Origin: Tilletia caries
Taxonomy: Eukaryota; Basidiomycota; Exobasidiomycetes; Tilletiales; Tilletiaceae
Direction of reading: 5' to 3'
Length of the DNA: 64,000 nt
Assembly (NCBI GenBank): GCA_032718865.1
Contig: JALUTQ010000001.1
Span: 682,001-746,000 of the forward strand
Shown here: positions 39,088 to 50,779 of the stretch, in pieces
How positions within the stretch are numbered: position 1 is the stretch's first letter
Layout: the number at the start of each line of letters is the position of its first letter
Notes under the pieces: generated by a model
Seen by the model: only the letters and a program-made list of their open reading frames with translations
The model's database searches: none
What the model was told of the DNA's origin: nothing
Translations under genes and position numbers: made by a program

Positions 39088-40009
39088 TGTGAAGGTAAGG
39101 TAAGAATGGATGCAAAGAGGGGGTTGAAATATAGACAGGGGCGGTAGATGGGGATGGTGGTGGTGGGCAGACGTGAGAGAGATACACAGAGGGGGAACAT
39201 CACCATCTTCGGTTCGCCCGGTGTCCGGTTATCAAACGCATGTTGGATTCGCCCGTGCAGTTGCGGTCTGCGGCTCTAGCGGGCGGCCAGGGCTCAGGGT
39301 CTCACAAGTCCAACACCTCGAGCCGGTTCAGCCCGAGCTATGTACGCGTCCCAGATAGATAGCGACGTACGAAGAGCAGGTTGAGGCGTTGGAGGCGTTG
39401 AGGAACCCAGCATGCAGGCTTGGGGGTTGGGGAGTAGAGAGCGACGAGGCAACAAGCAGCATCAGCCGGCAGCCGAGAGGGTTTGGATTTCAGGTAAGAA
39501 CAACAGAGAGAAAGCAGAGGGCAACACAAGCGCCGGCCAGGGCAGACGTTCGGGGTGGGAGAAGTGGCAGATACAGTGATAAAAAGCGTTCTTGACGAGG
39601 ACAAATGGTGGATAGAAGAGAATAAATTGGGCGGGAGTGCGTGGCTGGGTGGGGATCGTTTTTGTATTGGGTGTATTGCGACAGCGGTCCACACGCGGCC
39701 GATTGCATCGCCGTAGAAAGGGAGCCCTTTGCGTTTGAGGTAGAGTCCAAGGATGGGGCTGGAGATTGTGTAAGAAGGGCGGAGCGACGAAGTTGAAATT
39801 GAAGTTGAAGTTGACCAGTTGGAATTTTGTGCGTGACCAAGACGCTCCTTCCATTCCCGCGTATCGTTGATTGAAAAGGCCATGATCCTGGTAGTTGGGC
39901 ACGCGGAACGGCCGATATTGAGATTCCTCATGGTTGTGTATGCGTGAATACGGCCTGTTGCCTTAGCGGACACGTCTCCGATCCGACCTTAGCTTGGCAA
40001 CGCGTTGCT
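39088..40009. other. Intergenic region upstream of FBP1, with an unsupported 211-codon frame
   Basis: 920 bp between the FBP1 start and the stop of the acidic-protein gene. A minus-strand frame of 211 codons (39973-39338) is present, but it shows no motif, has competing frames on the same strand and ends among simple sequence. I treat the region as FBP1 promoter plus a 3' UTR. Confidence 0.4.
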
Positions 40010-40762
40010 TTACTCGTCGTCCTTCTTGGCCTTCTTCTCCCCGTTGGTCTTCTTTGCGTCTCCGACAGCTTTGCGCTTCTGGCCGGCAGCGGCTTTGTCG
40101 TCGTCGCTATTAAACAGGTAGGCAGACGATCGGTCAACAATCACGATCAATGAAGACGCGTCGAGAGCTTCCATTCGATCGAACTACTCACCCTTCCTCC
40201 TCATCTCCTTCCTCCTCATCACCCTCCTCCTCATCGCCCTCCTCCTCATCACCTTCTTCATCCTCACCGTTCTCGCCGCTCTTGGCCTTACCGCCTTCTA
40301 CACCGGCTTCGTCGCTGCGATCGACAAAAATCGCGAACAATCGTTGAGAAAACACGAATCAGAAAGCTGCAAACATTTTCAGCGACTCACTCGTCGTCTC
40401 CTTCTTCCTCATCGTCGTCATCTTCGCCTTCCTGTAGGAGTACATGCCAAAGTCGCGTACGAGAAGCTGTGAGCTGACGAAACTATCCCCACGGAAGCGA
40501 AAATTCTAATGCAAGCGTGTCCACAGCGTCAGAAACTCACCTGGAAGTCTTCATCGTCCTCCTCATCGTACTCATCATCATCCTCGTCCGCCAGGTCAGC
40601 CGCATCGTCGTCGCCGGCGATGAACTCCTTGTCAGCCTTCTTCTCGGATGCCTCAATCTTGGCAGCCTTCTCCTCTGACACTACCTTCGTAGTGCCCTTG
40701 CCGAGCTCGGTGGCCTCGGTGCCCTCACTTGTGGGCGCGAAGTTCTTGCGAGAGGGAGCCAT
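40010..40762 (-). CDS. Small acidic nuclear-type protein (prothymosin-like composition)
   Basis: Four exons (40762-40541, 40431-40391, 40314-40192, 40106-40010) give 160 residues. The N-terminal 50 residues are Lys/Glu/Ala-rich. Residues 51-130 are almost all Asp and Glu, ending in repeated DEEEG units. The C-terminus is basic (GQKRKAV, then GEKKAKKDDE), a likely bipartite nuclear signal. This layout resembles prothymosin or small histone chaperones of the Chz1 type, which shield histones with acidic tracts. That is a composition-based guess and I did not recognise a domain. The exons join in frame, with GT-AG introns falling within the acidic tract. A Met two codons upst­ream (40768) could also be used. 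Confidence 0.7.
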
Positions 40763-41624
40763 TGTCAACGTGTGAATGGAGTCGGGGGAGTTTCAAAAAG
40801 CTTTGGCTGACGGACCGTGAGCGTGTGTGACTGTGTCGGGAGATTCTGGAATGCGGCTGAGCTGCGTAAAATACGAAACAGGTTCAGAAACGGGCTGTGG
40901 TGGAAGGGAGCAGTAGAGGAGATGGGATGCAGTGTGTGGAAAGACCGGAAAAGGGGGGGCGAAGGGAACGATGTTTTGACCAAGAGTGTCGGTCTTTATG
41001 GAGATGGATCGCACAAGGGGCAAAGCGCGCGATAGAAGGCTATGTGGGGCGCGAATGGCTGAAGCAGGCCTGTCCGATCCCTGACAAAACAATGGACCGG
41101 GCGCAGGGCAACGCGGGCACACGGGCACACCGCTTGGGTTGGGGGGCGAATATTCTTGTCAAAGGGAGAGGAATGATGGCATGGATGCGGTGAACGCGCA
41201 CGGTCCAAGTCCCGCATCTTGCCTTTCTTCGCGCCGTGACGCGAGAGGCGCGACAATCAATTCGTGGAGGAATCCGTGACAACAACAACGAGGGAAGGTC
41301 GCGTCAGCGCATCATCTCCAGGCTCCAGCGCGCACTGGAGCGGCATGACGCGTCTTCGGAGTGCTTCCCCTTGGCCGGGGATTGGGACGATGGGAAGGCG
41401 GGAACGCTGTGCGGTTCGCGTATAATATGCGATGACGCGAATTGAGCCCCCAGGGGATATTTGACGATACCGTCATTATATACTCGATCACGTGCCAGAC
41501 TCCAGACTCCGTTGATGACCGTCTCCAAGTAACACAAAGCAAACGATGTCGAGGCCCGAATTGCAGCAGTCCGATGGTATACATTCTTGGTCGGGCATCG
41601 TTTTCCCGTCTCGGGCCCTGGCAG
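40763..41624. promoter_or_regulatory. Intergenic region upstream of the acidic-protein gene
   Basis: About 860 bp between the acidic-protein start and the Dom34 stop. It probably holds a promoter and a 3' UTR. I recognised no gene or RNA in it. Confidence 0.4.
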
Positions 41625-43115
41625 CTATGTGCCCTCCTTGGCTTCGGATGCGGCCTCCTCCGCTGCCACCTCCCGTTCCTCTTCCTCCACGATCTCGACA
41701 TCGAGTGGGTAGGTCAAGATGGCAGCAATGCCCGTCAAGCCGTTCAACTGCCTCCCACTCTCATGCATCGAGCTGAAAATTGCAGCTTCGCCTCCCGTCT
41801 TTCGTACGTCCTCCACCAGCTGGACAAATTTGCGTCGCCGGTTTGGGTCTGCGTTCCGGAATAGACCGTCGGAGATGAGCAGAGAACCGATTGCGCCTCG
41901 CTCCGCGGCGAGTGCGACGTGCTTCTCGCCGTACCAAGCTCGCAGTTCGTCCGTGTTGAGCATCCGCAGAAATTTGTCCAGAAGCAACCCTTCGCGGGCA
42001 AATTTGGTGTCTTTCAGCTGGGCGCTGACTTCGGGGGATCGGAGGACCTCCATAAGAGAGTGAAGATGGGGGCTGTTGCAATGTATCTTCAGAAACTTCC
42101 GCTTGGCCTCGTTTCCGATGAGCATCTTCTCGCCTTGCTTCTGACCTTCTGCAAAGAGGTACTCGTACACGGTCTCCTTGATGAACCCTGGTGAGGCGAG
42201 GATGACTAGCCGTAGGGCGGGAAGGGAGAGCAGTTTGAGAATCGCGGTGTAGACTTGTGCGTGGAAGCGGGCTAAAGACTTGTCCGTCGCGCTCGTGATG
42301 CCTTTCCGCTTCCGCGGCAGAGACACGTCTATTCTTTGCCGAACGATCGTCATATGTTCCGTCAAAATGCAAACCACGGCCGTTCCTGAGAGTGACAGAA
42401 GGAGCTTTCGGGTCAGCCACTAATGGGGAGGAAGTATCCCCATTACAGCACACTGCTGGTACGCATTTACGCGCGGCTCACTCACCGTCACCGAGCACGA
42501 CAGCTCCTACCTCTGCGCGCTGACCGACATCGCTCGCCTCACCCAGACGCTCCAGATGGACCGAGTCCCACGACGCTTTGGTGATCGTCAGACTCCGTTG
42601 CGATTCCAAGTCGAGGGTATGATACGCGCCCATCTTTACGAAGTTGTTTTCCTCCGCTACGCGTCCTGTCACTTGCAGCGTGACGCCATCGCCGCCCCCT
42701 CCACCCCCTAGCGCATTAAGCGGGTTTCCTACTGACCCACCCGCACCCGCGCCTCCTCCGTTGGCGTCGCCCCCCTCTGCGCCGACTGCGGTTGGGTCCG
42801 GTGGGGCGGACGAAGCACTGGAGTCAAAGCTCGTCTTGGTGACCTCAATCGTCAAGGTGAGCTTGACCCGATGCGACTCAATCGAGCCAGTATTCGACTC
42901 GGACTGGACACGCCGTACCGCCGCAGCTCGGACAAGGTCGCCCGGTTCGATGAGGTTGTAGAGGTGGTACATGTCCTCACTGTTTGAAAGCCAGGGCATC
43001 ACATTCAGCGGCGAGCCATAGAACGCCGTCTGCTTCACGGCACTCACTCTTCTTCGGGTACCAGAGTCACCCGCCCAGAGCCGTCACGCTCGATATGTCT
43101 GGATGTGATCTTCAT
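41625..43115 (-). CDS. DOM34: Dom34/Pelota ribosome-rescue factor
   Basis: Three exons on the minus strand (43115-43048, 42979-42486, 42385-41625) give 440 residues. The short first exon encodes MKITSRHIERDGSGRVTLVP, nearly the same as animal Pelota. EDMYHLYNLIEPGD follows at the junction with exon 2. The N-terminal Sm-like domain carries a Gly/Ala/Ser-rich insertion of about 40 residues (around 95-140). The central and C-terminal eRF1-like domains are intact (LVILASPGFIKE, IGSLLISDGLFR). The tail is acidic. With Hbs1, Dom34 enters the empty A site of stalled ribosomes and splits them for no-go and non-stop mRNA decay. It lacks the GGQ motif of eRF1, as expected for the family. Confidence 0.95.
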
Positions 43116-43360
43116 CTTGGAGATGCTGGGAACGCTGCGTTGCTGGAGCTGGTGATGGTTGCTCCATTGGTCATCGTGGGGCGGTCTCTCACACGATTGG
43201 CGGTGATGCAATCGAAAATCTCACCTCTCTAAAATCTCTCTTCCACACGACCGTCTCGACTCGACCTGACCTCGGAGAAAGGATACAAATTGGTCTGTGG
43301 TGCATTTCAGCATGAGGATTAATGCTACGAGGTTCAATACCTTGGATAGATCCGTGTGCT

Positions 43361-45625
43361 TTAGGTTCTGCCCGCCGAGTCTGCTGCGCTGTTATTCATA
43401 GAGGATCCTTGCTGGGCTTGTGTCATCTCGTTGCCTGCATCCAAGATGGCCCGCCGCATCGCTTCCATCCAAGTACTGATCTGTACTGGGCCTCCGCCAG
43501 CTGACCCGACGCCGATGTACCGCGCATGGGCAAGTACAGGAAGACGTCGGAGCGAGCGACCGGACATGCCCTGGAGATGAACGCAAAGAGGATCAGTAAT
43601 TGAGGTCACTTCTGGAAGACATGATGGTTGGGGTGAGAACGTACGGAGCACTGCTGGGCCAGTTGACTGAGAGCTATGCTAGCCGCCTTGCTGGTCGGAT
43701 CGCATTCTGGTAGATTGGAAGGTACGTCCGACCTGGCCAGCATGGTTGCGCGCCAGTCCATGATACCCTGATGAGTTGAGCAAATATTCGTCAGTTCCAC
43801 CTTCGCTCCGTGTGCTGTTGCAGATACGTCGGATACGCACCACATGCTCGACGAGCCCAACGCGCATCAGTTCGGAGAGACATGTCTTCAGGATCCAGAA
43901 CACTGCCTCTGGCGGTGGCAGACCAATGTATTGCTTGATGTCTGCGCGATCGATGAATGCGTTGTCTGCAAAAGAAAGGAGGCGTCAGACGAGGATACTT
44001 CAGTCGTGAAGGAAGGATTTTGGAGGATCCTCACCGATAGCTTCTGAGATATTTGATGTGGTCATGATCAAGCAGTTCTTGCGGTGCTTTAGCTTGTCCA
44101 GCTGAGTGAGGAGAGCATTGACAACGCGCAATGCGTCTGAGGGCTCCGAACCGGACATCGAAGCGGTTCTTGATGCTGTCAGAGACTCGACCTCGTCTAT
44201 GGAAGAAAAGGAAGCGAGCTCGAGCGTAAGTTCGATGCCATTGATATATGCAGGTATGGCATGAATACCCACCTATCAGAACGACGACAAAGCCGTCCTC
44301 ATCCTCGACGAGCTCTGTGACCATTGAGAACAGTCGCTGGACGAGCTTGCCGGATTCGGAAAACCATTTCGAGAACAGGGAGTGAGAATTGATCTCCACC
44401 AGCTTCCCGTGAGAGTATCTGGATTCCGATATGGTCAAAGGAGTTCGTGGGTGTGAGTGAAGTCAGGATGCAGCTCGTCTTGTCGGATACACACCTGTCC
44501 GATAATCTGATGGCCAGCTTCTGCGCGAGTGCTCGGCACAAGCTTGTCTTTCCAGTTCCGGGCGGACCATGCAGCAGTACAACTCTATAGTTACGTGAAA
44601 GCCCATGCGGACGTATCAGTCCGGCGCGTCTTTGAAGATCGACGCTTAGGAGGAGATGAACTGACCTATTCCAGGACACAATGTTGAAGTCCACACTGGC
44701 GTCGGAGAAGAGCAGCGTCGTGTAGATGTAGTTGAGCAGCCGTACTTTGACATCATCGGCGTATATCAGACTGAGGAGGAGATAATCACACATGGATGAG
44801 GAATCAGTCAATGTGGTACAACTCGGATCTTGCGCATCAAAAGCATACCTGTTCCACACGCCGTCTAATGCTCGATTAGGCAACTCGGCAACAGTCGCCG
44901 CCATGACTTGTTCTTCATCCATGCCTTCAGCCCCATCCTCGCCCGAGGCAAACTCGTGAATCGCGTCTTCCAGCGCCGGCTGATAGATGTGAATTTGAAG
45001 CTGAGCCTGTCCGACGGGTACGAACTCTTGTCCAGAAGCTGTGCATGAAAATGCGGGTCAGACGACCATGTAGACGCAGTGTATGCCGCGTTCCAACACG
45101 AAAGAAACTCACAGTTTTCCGCTATCCGCAGAGCGTCGAGATTGCCTGCCAACAAAGGCACGTTCTTCCAGCCGCTGAGTTCGCACTCTGCTTGAAGGTA
45201 CGTCTGGCTGTTCTCGATGTAAGTGAGGATGGCTTTGCGCAAACTATCCTGCCGCATAGATGACTGCGCCTTCGCTCGCGCCTCAACTGTTAAGTACAGA
45301 TCCTTGATGTAAGCATACAAAAGAGTTAGGGCGGGCGGCTGGGATCGCTCTACCTTGGAAGGTAGCATGACTGACCATGGAGATTGATCTTCAAGGTGGA
45401 GCCCGCGCCTTGATGCGCTTTCGACGACAGAGTGATGTGAGAGCGCTTGTCGCTTCCATCAGCTGCTGCTCCCATTTGGACGAGGTCTGTGTCATGCTCT
45501 AGCGCTTCCATGAGCTTGTGCGTACCCATTCTGCTGGTGGTAGGATTCTCGGTATCGACGGGCTGGACGGGCTGTTTGCTGAAGTTGGTACGTTCGGACA
45601 AGACGGATAGGTTCTGTGAGTTCAT
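43361..45625 (-). CDS. PCH2: Pch2/TRIP13 AAA+ ATPase
   Basis: Ten exons on the minus strand: 45625-45376, 45286-45113, 45038-44849, 44770-44666, 44584-44495, 44418-44273, 44196-44035, 43965-43841, 43767-43645, 43570-43361. They give 524 residues. The AAA core has Walker A GPPGTGKT (246-253), Walker B ending in Asp319-Glu320, and the Pch2-type strings [17 protein letters not shown] and [16 protein letters not shown]. The C-terminal lid reads [17 protein letters not shown]. The N-terminal domain includes the [10 protein letters not shown] strand typical of TRIP13. Pch2/TRIP13 unfolds HORMA-domain proteins (Hop1, Mad2) with the help of p31comet and acts in the meiotic checkpoint and spindle-checkpoint silencing. 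Its presence suggests a meiotic programme. The start was chosen at the Met before NSQNLS; an upstream Met at 45790 is less likely. Confidence 0.92.
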
Positions 45626-46315
45626 GCCGGAGTGCGCGCGTTGTGACTGAGTGTGTTTGAAGAATCTTTGACTTCGATGCTGCCGAGGATCGTGCTGAAG
45701 AAGCGCCTGGTCGTGGTGGTCGCGTCGCGAGGGACGATGGCAAGGAGAAGGCTCAGGTGTTGCGTGTTGGTCTTTTCGGCATTTCAGCACCTTGCTTCAG
45801 ACGCCGGAGCGCGACGCGCTCGGGTCACGTGCCTTGCACGCCGAGCATCAATAATGATCAAACCGACCATCTGACTCTGAGTTCTGACCTGCACCACCAC
45901 GCTGTCCCTGGCTCAAGATGTGACAGACCGGCACGGGACACGGTGAGTGCAGGCTTCCTGGCTGCGCGAGATATGAGATGGGGTAGGTCAGGCTATCAGG
46001 CTCCGAGGCTCTACGAGTGCGATAAAAGCTGGGTTGCTTCAGGTTCAGCTGCCCTCTTCTTTCGTTCCGTCCCTTGTGCTCCAGCTCTCCTCTCCCGTCG
46101 CTCCCTCCAAGATCTATTTTGCAGCTCTGACCATCCCTCGGCCCACATCAGATCCTGTTCTCGACTCTTCTTCTCTTCCGTACGTGCCCTCTTCACTCTC
46201 ACTCACGCTAACGGCTGATCCTGGCCCTCAAAGCTGAAATTTATACTGACACTCTGCTTTCTTCTTCCCGCTGCCCAACACCAGAACGAGGTCGGCTTCT
46301 CCCACAATCACCACC
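45626..46315. promoter_or_regulatory. Bidirectional promoter region with a possible 5' UTR intron
   Basis: 690 bp between the divergent PCH2 and IFI6-like starts. A GTACGT donor at 46180, a GCTAAC branch-like site near 46207 and an AG at 46284 suggest that the IFI6-like transcript has a leader intron. This is inferred from sequence only. Confidence 0.4.
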
Positions 46316-46795
46316 ATGGCCGCATTATTCGTCGGCCCAATCACCTATACGATAAGAAGCGTACTCTACGTGTTGGGCTTCCGGGTGATAGGTCCTGCAG
46401 CGTACTCCATTGCCTCGTTGATCCAGGCAACCGTCTACGGCGCAGCTGTGAACGCGGGCAGTCTCTTCGCAGTGCTGCAGGCCATCGCTATGGGCGCGGC
46501 TATCGGACCGGTGACGCTTGCGGTAGTGGGTGCTGCCCTGGGTGCTACGATCATATACGTGATCGTTACCTTCGTGTGCCCCTTCCTGGCTCCCTGCTTT
46601 GGCTGGGTTCGCGACGTGCTCCTGGTCGATGGCATCGAGACCTTGCGCGAATACTTCGACTGGTTCCGCAACGTGCTCCTGGTCGATGGCATCGAGACCT
46701 TGTGCGAATTCTTCAACTGGGTCCGAGACGTGCTCCTGGTCGATGTCATCAAGATCTTGCGCCACCTCCTGCATAATATAGCCGGCTGGTACTGA
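46316..46795 (+). CDS. IFI6/IFI27-like membrane protein with three 19-residue C-terminal repeats
   Basis: A single-exon frame of 159 residues. Residues about 28-95 are hydrophobic and rich in Gly and Ala, with a YGAAVNAGSLFAVLQAIAMG segment like that of the IFI6/IFI27 (ISG12) family, and probably form two or three membrane helices. The last 57 residues are three tandem 19-residue units whose core is RDVLLVDGIETLREYFDW, each with alternating hydrophobic positions, so likely amphipathic helices. The matching DNA units start at about 46611, 46668 and 46725 and are nearly identical in the central 27 bases. ISG12 proteins sit in mitochondrial, ER or nuclear membranes in animals; fungal members are uncharacterised. 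The family call rests on that one segment, so it is tentative. The frame is complete and has a Kozak-like ACCATGG. Confidence 0.65.
   Translation: MAALFVGPITYTIRSVLYVLGFRVIGPAAYSIASLIQATVYGAAVNAGSLFAVLQAIAMGAAIGPVTLAVVGAALGATIIYVIVTFVCPFLAPCFGWVRDVLLVDGIETLREYFDWFRNVLLVDGIETLCEFFNWVRDVLLVDVIKILRHLLHNIAGWY
46611..46781 (+). repeat. Three in-frame 57-bp tandem repeats
   Basis: The spacing of GTGCTCCTGGTCGAT is exactly 57 bases (46616, 46673, 46730). It encodes the three 19-residue repeats of the IFI6-like protein. The third unit is the most diverged. Confidence 0.85.
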
Positions 46796-47353
46796 GTCAA
46801 GTCAGAACGCCATTCAAGGGCTCCAGTAGATAGACTGAATGATATCTTCCGAGGACATCCAAGACATCCTCGAGGACTACGCCCACAAGATGCGCGACAC
46901 CGAAACCAGGGTCGCAACACAAGTTTACACAACAAACCAGGATCGCAACGGAGGATTTGGTGCAGCGAAAGCTCCGGACTTGGGTTCCCCTATTCCACAA
47001 GGTACATTATTACAGATTACTCACTGCTTGGGCGCTTGAACCAACATCAGATTCGGGCTGCCATCGACTCGAGTCTCGACGCTTTCAGAAATCATTTCAC
47101 ATCGATGTTGTTCAAGAAGAGGACTGAGAATGAATCGACCATCCCCAAGGGGCTCTGCCATCGCGGAAAGATAAATGGTAACCCCTTAATGGATGGAGAT
47201 TAGAACACCGGCCCGCCGCAAAGTTCCGGGACTCGAAGATCCTGGTGGCCGAGGAGGTCCATACTGGAGGCGAGGAGACACAGAATGATCGATGATAGGG
47301 ACGAGGAGAGGAGATCCCTGTACCGGCCGACCAGTCCCATCGTGGCGTCTCTC
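46796..47353. other. Convergent intergenic region
   Basis: About 560 bp between the IFI6-like stop and the Dsc3-like stop. A short plus-strand frame (from 46839, 66 codons) follows closely and could be a degraded exon, but it has no motif. I see no other feature. Confidence 0.4.
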
Positions 47354-49329
47354 TTAGCACAGGCTTGCCAGCGCTCCGTATGCCACGTTACACACAAGGC
47401 CCACAACAATTGCCTGCGCCATCGTAGGCGTAAACACCACATTTCGTGCCTCCTGATTCGCAATGGCCGGGTTGGTACCCCCCGGTCCCGGTCGCGCGTT
47501 GGCCCCAATCACGTCGTCGTCGTCCTCAGAGTCGTAGTCGATCTCGTTGGCGCGAATGACCTCGCCTGGCCGTTGAGGGTCGTACACGAACTCGCTCCGG
47601 GGCAGCCGGGCTGGGTGACCTGACTTGTCCCGCCAGAAGAAGAGGGGGAGGAAGGGGAAGAAGAAGCCGACGAATAGGCCCTCGAAGCGGGCTTGGAGTA
47701 GTCCTGTTCGAAAGTGCACAGGAAAGGGATGTGAGTTTGGAAAGGTTCAGGGTAAGCAAGGGATCGAGAAACGACCACGTACCACTCCCTGTCCTGTTGG
47801 CATCACCTTCGATCCCTTCGCCCATCGAATCAATCCACTGTTCCTCCAAAGCCCGTGCGTGCTCCTCCTCCTCAGCCTCCCTGAGCACATCTCCACTCCG
47901 GCCCAGCCCACTCGGACCTGCAGCTCCCTGTCCCACTCCATCTCCCCATCCACGTGCCGCTGCCTGTCGGAACTGGGAACGCATCTCCTCGATCTCGGTC
48001 GCGCTCAGACCGGCTGTGGCTGCAAGACGGTCAAACCCTCTGGGAGCGTCTGTGATCTCGTTCGAGTCTGGGTCGCGGACAGCGGTCCCGTCGTCTGCTT
48101 CTGAGGACAATGGGCCTGCTTGCGATCGATTCGCATTGGACCAGCTTGATGTTGGGTCGCTGAAGGGGTCGTCATCGATGTCGGCCCAGGGAGAATGCTC
48201 AGCGGGAATTGCTGGATCAGATTGTCCCGTTGCTGGAGACGAATACTGCGCAGTGCCTGGTGACGAAGAAGGCGCCCATGGGTTGAGTCTTCCTTTCAAT
48301 GCTGAAGATATTACGGATGCTCGAGGCTGCAAATCGTTGCAGAGTTTTGAATTCAGTTCAGGCCACCAAACACAGTGATTTAGAACGTCGCGTTAAAGAC
48401 TCACAGCATTGGCTTCCGCTTCTTCCTCTGGCGTCATATTATCTCCAATGGAGCATTGAATGTAGACCCGATCCGCTGACCGATCTTCGACGACCTTGAC
48501 TCCGGCTCGCCGCGGTGGCGCCGCCTCAGCAGACTCCCAACCCGGACCTGACGCTCTCTCCTCGTCATCGTCGATAAGTCTCGCCTTGCCTTTCGCTTTC
48601 GCCGAGCGTTCCCCACCCGCGGCAGCTTCCACATCATCCGTCCGGCCCTCCTTCCGCTCATCATCCTCGAATCGCCTCCAGAGATCGCCCAGGCCTTGCC
48701 TCCCCCTCCGCGTCAGGCTGTCCAGATCCAGCGCGGCGCCACGTTCGGCTGCCTCTCTGAGTCCACCAAGTGCGGCACGGGCCCCCTCTCCGATGATGAG
48801 ACCGGTCGATCGGTTCGCGGCTCGTTCTTGGGCGGAGCGGTGGGAGTCGAGGCTGTCGAGCCAGGATACGAGCTTGATTCCGTCCTTGAGGATTCGGCCG
48901 GCGTGGATCAAGCGGAGACGGCGATGAGCGAGAGACGGCCGCGCGGCACGGATCTGAAGAATTAAGCAGTACCTCAGGTTCAGTATTCACCGATCTTTGA
49001 AAGCAAGATGGCCTTGAACATACCTTTTGCTTGAAAATGCGGACGATGTCCTCCTCCTCTGCAAGATGCTGTAGAAGCTCTTCCTCGTCCTCGACTCCCA
49101 TCGAACGAGGTTGCCCCTCCTCTTCCTCCAGATGCGCATCGAAGAGAGTTGATGAACGCTGGCCAAGTGCGGCTCCAGCCCGGTCAACTCCATCGTCCGC
49201 AAGGTTGTCATTGTCGAGGATGGTTGGCTTGCCGCGCAGCTCAGCGTCCAAGTCTTGTATGGAGGCGTCTGTGAAGCGCACGGACACGGGCCGGACGCGG
49301 GTGACCACTGTGACGGGATTCGATGCCAT
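47354..49329 (-). CDS. Dsc3-like subunit of a membrane E3 ubiquitin ligase (ubiquitin-like plus DUF2407)
   Basis: Four exons on the minus strand (49329-49024, 48953-48405, 48326-47783, 47703-47354) give 582 residues. An N-terminal ubiquitin-like part has VSVRFTDASIQDLD. Exon 2 opens with RRLRLIHAGRILKDG, the strand-loop typical of Dsc3. The middle is a long disordered acidic linker. A DUF2407 C-terminal part follows (FDRLAATAGLSATEIEEMR). The end has two hydrophobic segments (GLFVGFFFPFLPLFFW and QAIVVGLVCNVAYGALASL), likely TM helices. In fission yeast and Aspergillus, Dsc3 belongs to the Golgi/ER Dsc E3 complex, which triggers SREBP cleavage in low oxygen. This homology is inferred from domain order and two short motifs. 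A start 96 bases upstream (49425) is also open. It is divergent from the PAB2-like gene. Confidence 0.75.
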
Positions 49330-49614
49330 GCTGACCGGTGCTGTTGCGCGGGCGATAGGAGGCACTGTAGCTACAGACACATGCTCGCCGTCCAGCTCAT
49401 CCCCAGCCCAGCTCGACCTCAGCATCAGCGCGGAGTGGGGTGACGCTCGGAGCCTTTCTGGAGGGATTGGTCACGTGACACAGGCCATATTTTCGAGTGG
49501 CCCTCATCACCAAGGCGGGCATTCATTCCTTCTGGATCACCACCAATCGCAGCCACAACAACAACCCAACACCCGTCTTCCAACTCGTACGCGACAAGAC
49601 CCCCTCGATAGAAA
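49330..49614. promoter_or_regulatory. Bidirectional promoter region
   Basis: 285 bp between the divergent Dsc3-like and Pab2-like start codons. The alternative Dsc3-like start would use part of it. Confidence 0.45.
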
Positions 49615-50485
49615 ATGGCATCCACAGACCCATCCTCCTCCGCAGCAGGCGCCGGCGCCTTCGACACCAACACAGAGGACCTTTCCCTCCTCCCGCCAGA
49701 CGATGCCCTCGCAGCCATGAAGGCGCGCATGGCAGCCATGGAGGCCGAGGCGGACAAGCTTCGCGAGATGACCGCCGGTGCTGCATCGGGATCCGCATCG
49801 TCTCCAGGTGGTGCGGGCGCGAAGAACGGCTCGGGTGGGGATATCACCATGGGAGAGGGCGGATCACAGTTCCCGACCGAGGAGGAGAAGGAGGAGGTGG
49901 ACTCGAGAAGCGTCTACGTCGGGAACGTGAGTTTAAGGCTTGCTGATTGTACAATGTGTCTTACAAGGCTCATGCTGACGGCGTGTGGATTATGATGGTC
50001 AACAGGTCGACTACAGCACCACACCAGAAGACCTGCACTCGCACTTTTCCAGCTGCGGCAACATCAACCGAGTGACCATTCTCTGCGACAAGTTCACAGG
50101 GCATCCCAAAGGGTGTGTACCATCAGATGAAAGGAGCGGTGACTTCGGTACTGATATCCTCGCTCGTTTCTCTTTGATCAGATACGCATACGTAGAATTC
50201 GCGGATGCATCATTAGTGACGAACGCGCTGCTCCTGAACGAGTCTCTGTTCAAGGGTCGATTGATCAAGGTACGTGGACCATTACTTCTCTAAGACGACT
50301 CAAACCTTCGACTCTAAGCACTTACCCGCTTTCAAAACATTCTGCAGGTTACGGCGAAACGCACAAATCTGCCAGGTCACTCAGCGCGAGGAAGGGGAAG
50401 GGGAGGACGCGGCGGTCGAGGCTTCCCGCGGGGAGGATTCCGCGGTCGGGGCCGTGGAGGCCGCGGGCGAGGAGCATTCTACTGA
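49615..50485 (+). CDS. PAB2: Nuclear poly(A)-binding protein, Pab2/PABPN1-like
   Basis: Four exons (49615-49926, 50006-50112, 50182-50269, 50348-50485) give 214 residues. A short helix rich in Met, Ala and Glu (about 32-55) precedes an acidic linker. The single RRM starts at [20 protein letters not shown] across intron 1; RNP2 is VYVGNV and RNP1 is YAYVEF. The C-terminus is a 30-residue RGG tail ([17 protein letters not shown]). This coiled coil-RRM-RGG order is that of PABPN1/Pab2, a nuclear protein that binds poly(A), controls tail length and feeds RNAs to the exosome. Arg methylation of the tail is expected from the family. It is convergent with CIA2. Confidence 0.95.
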
Positions 50486-50779
50486 GCTCGATGTACAGCT
50501 CCACATCGGATTCAGCCCCCGTCGACCATTCTTCTCCATGCATCGCGAAGATGCTCGTTTTACCAGTTCCGCCTTTTTCCTTGCACCGACCCTTCAACCA
50601 CAAACTCAAGCAATAGTATCTCTCTACTCGGCAGGAAGCGAGCGTCACTTGGCCTCGCTCTCCATCGTGCAAAACGTCGCGACATTCTCTTTACTCTCTC
50701 TGATGTGCGTAACCGCGTGAAGATGGGATTGATCGCAACTAGGCATGATGATAGATCGAGGGAAATTAGTTTGGCCGCG

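Noticed and set aside
39338..39973. 211-codon minus-strand frame upstream of FBP1
   Set aside because: No domain, competing frames on the same strand, lies in the expected promoter region; not enough to call a gene.
50349..50672. Minus-strand frame opposite the PAB2 RGG tail
   Set aside because: Overlaps the RGG exon and 3' UTR; no motif, and the RGG frame is strongly supported.
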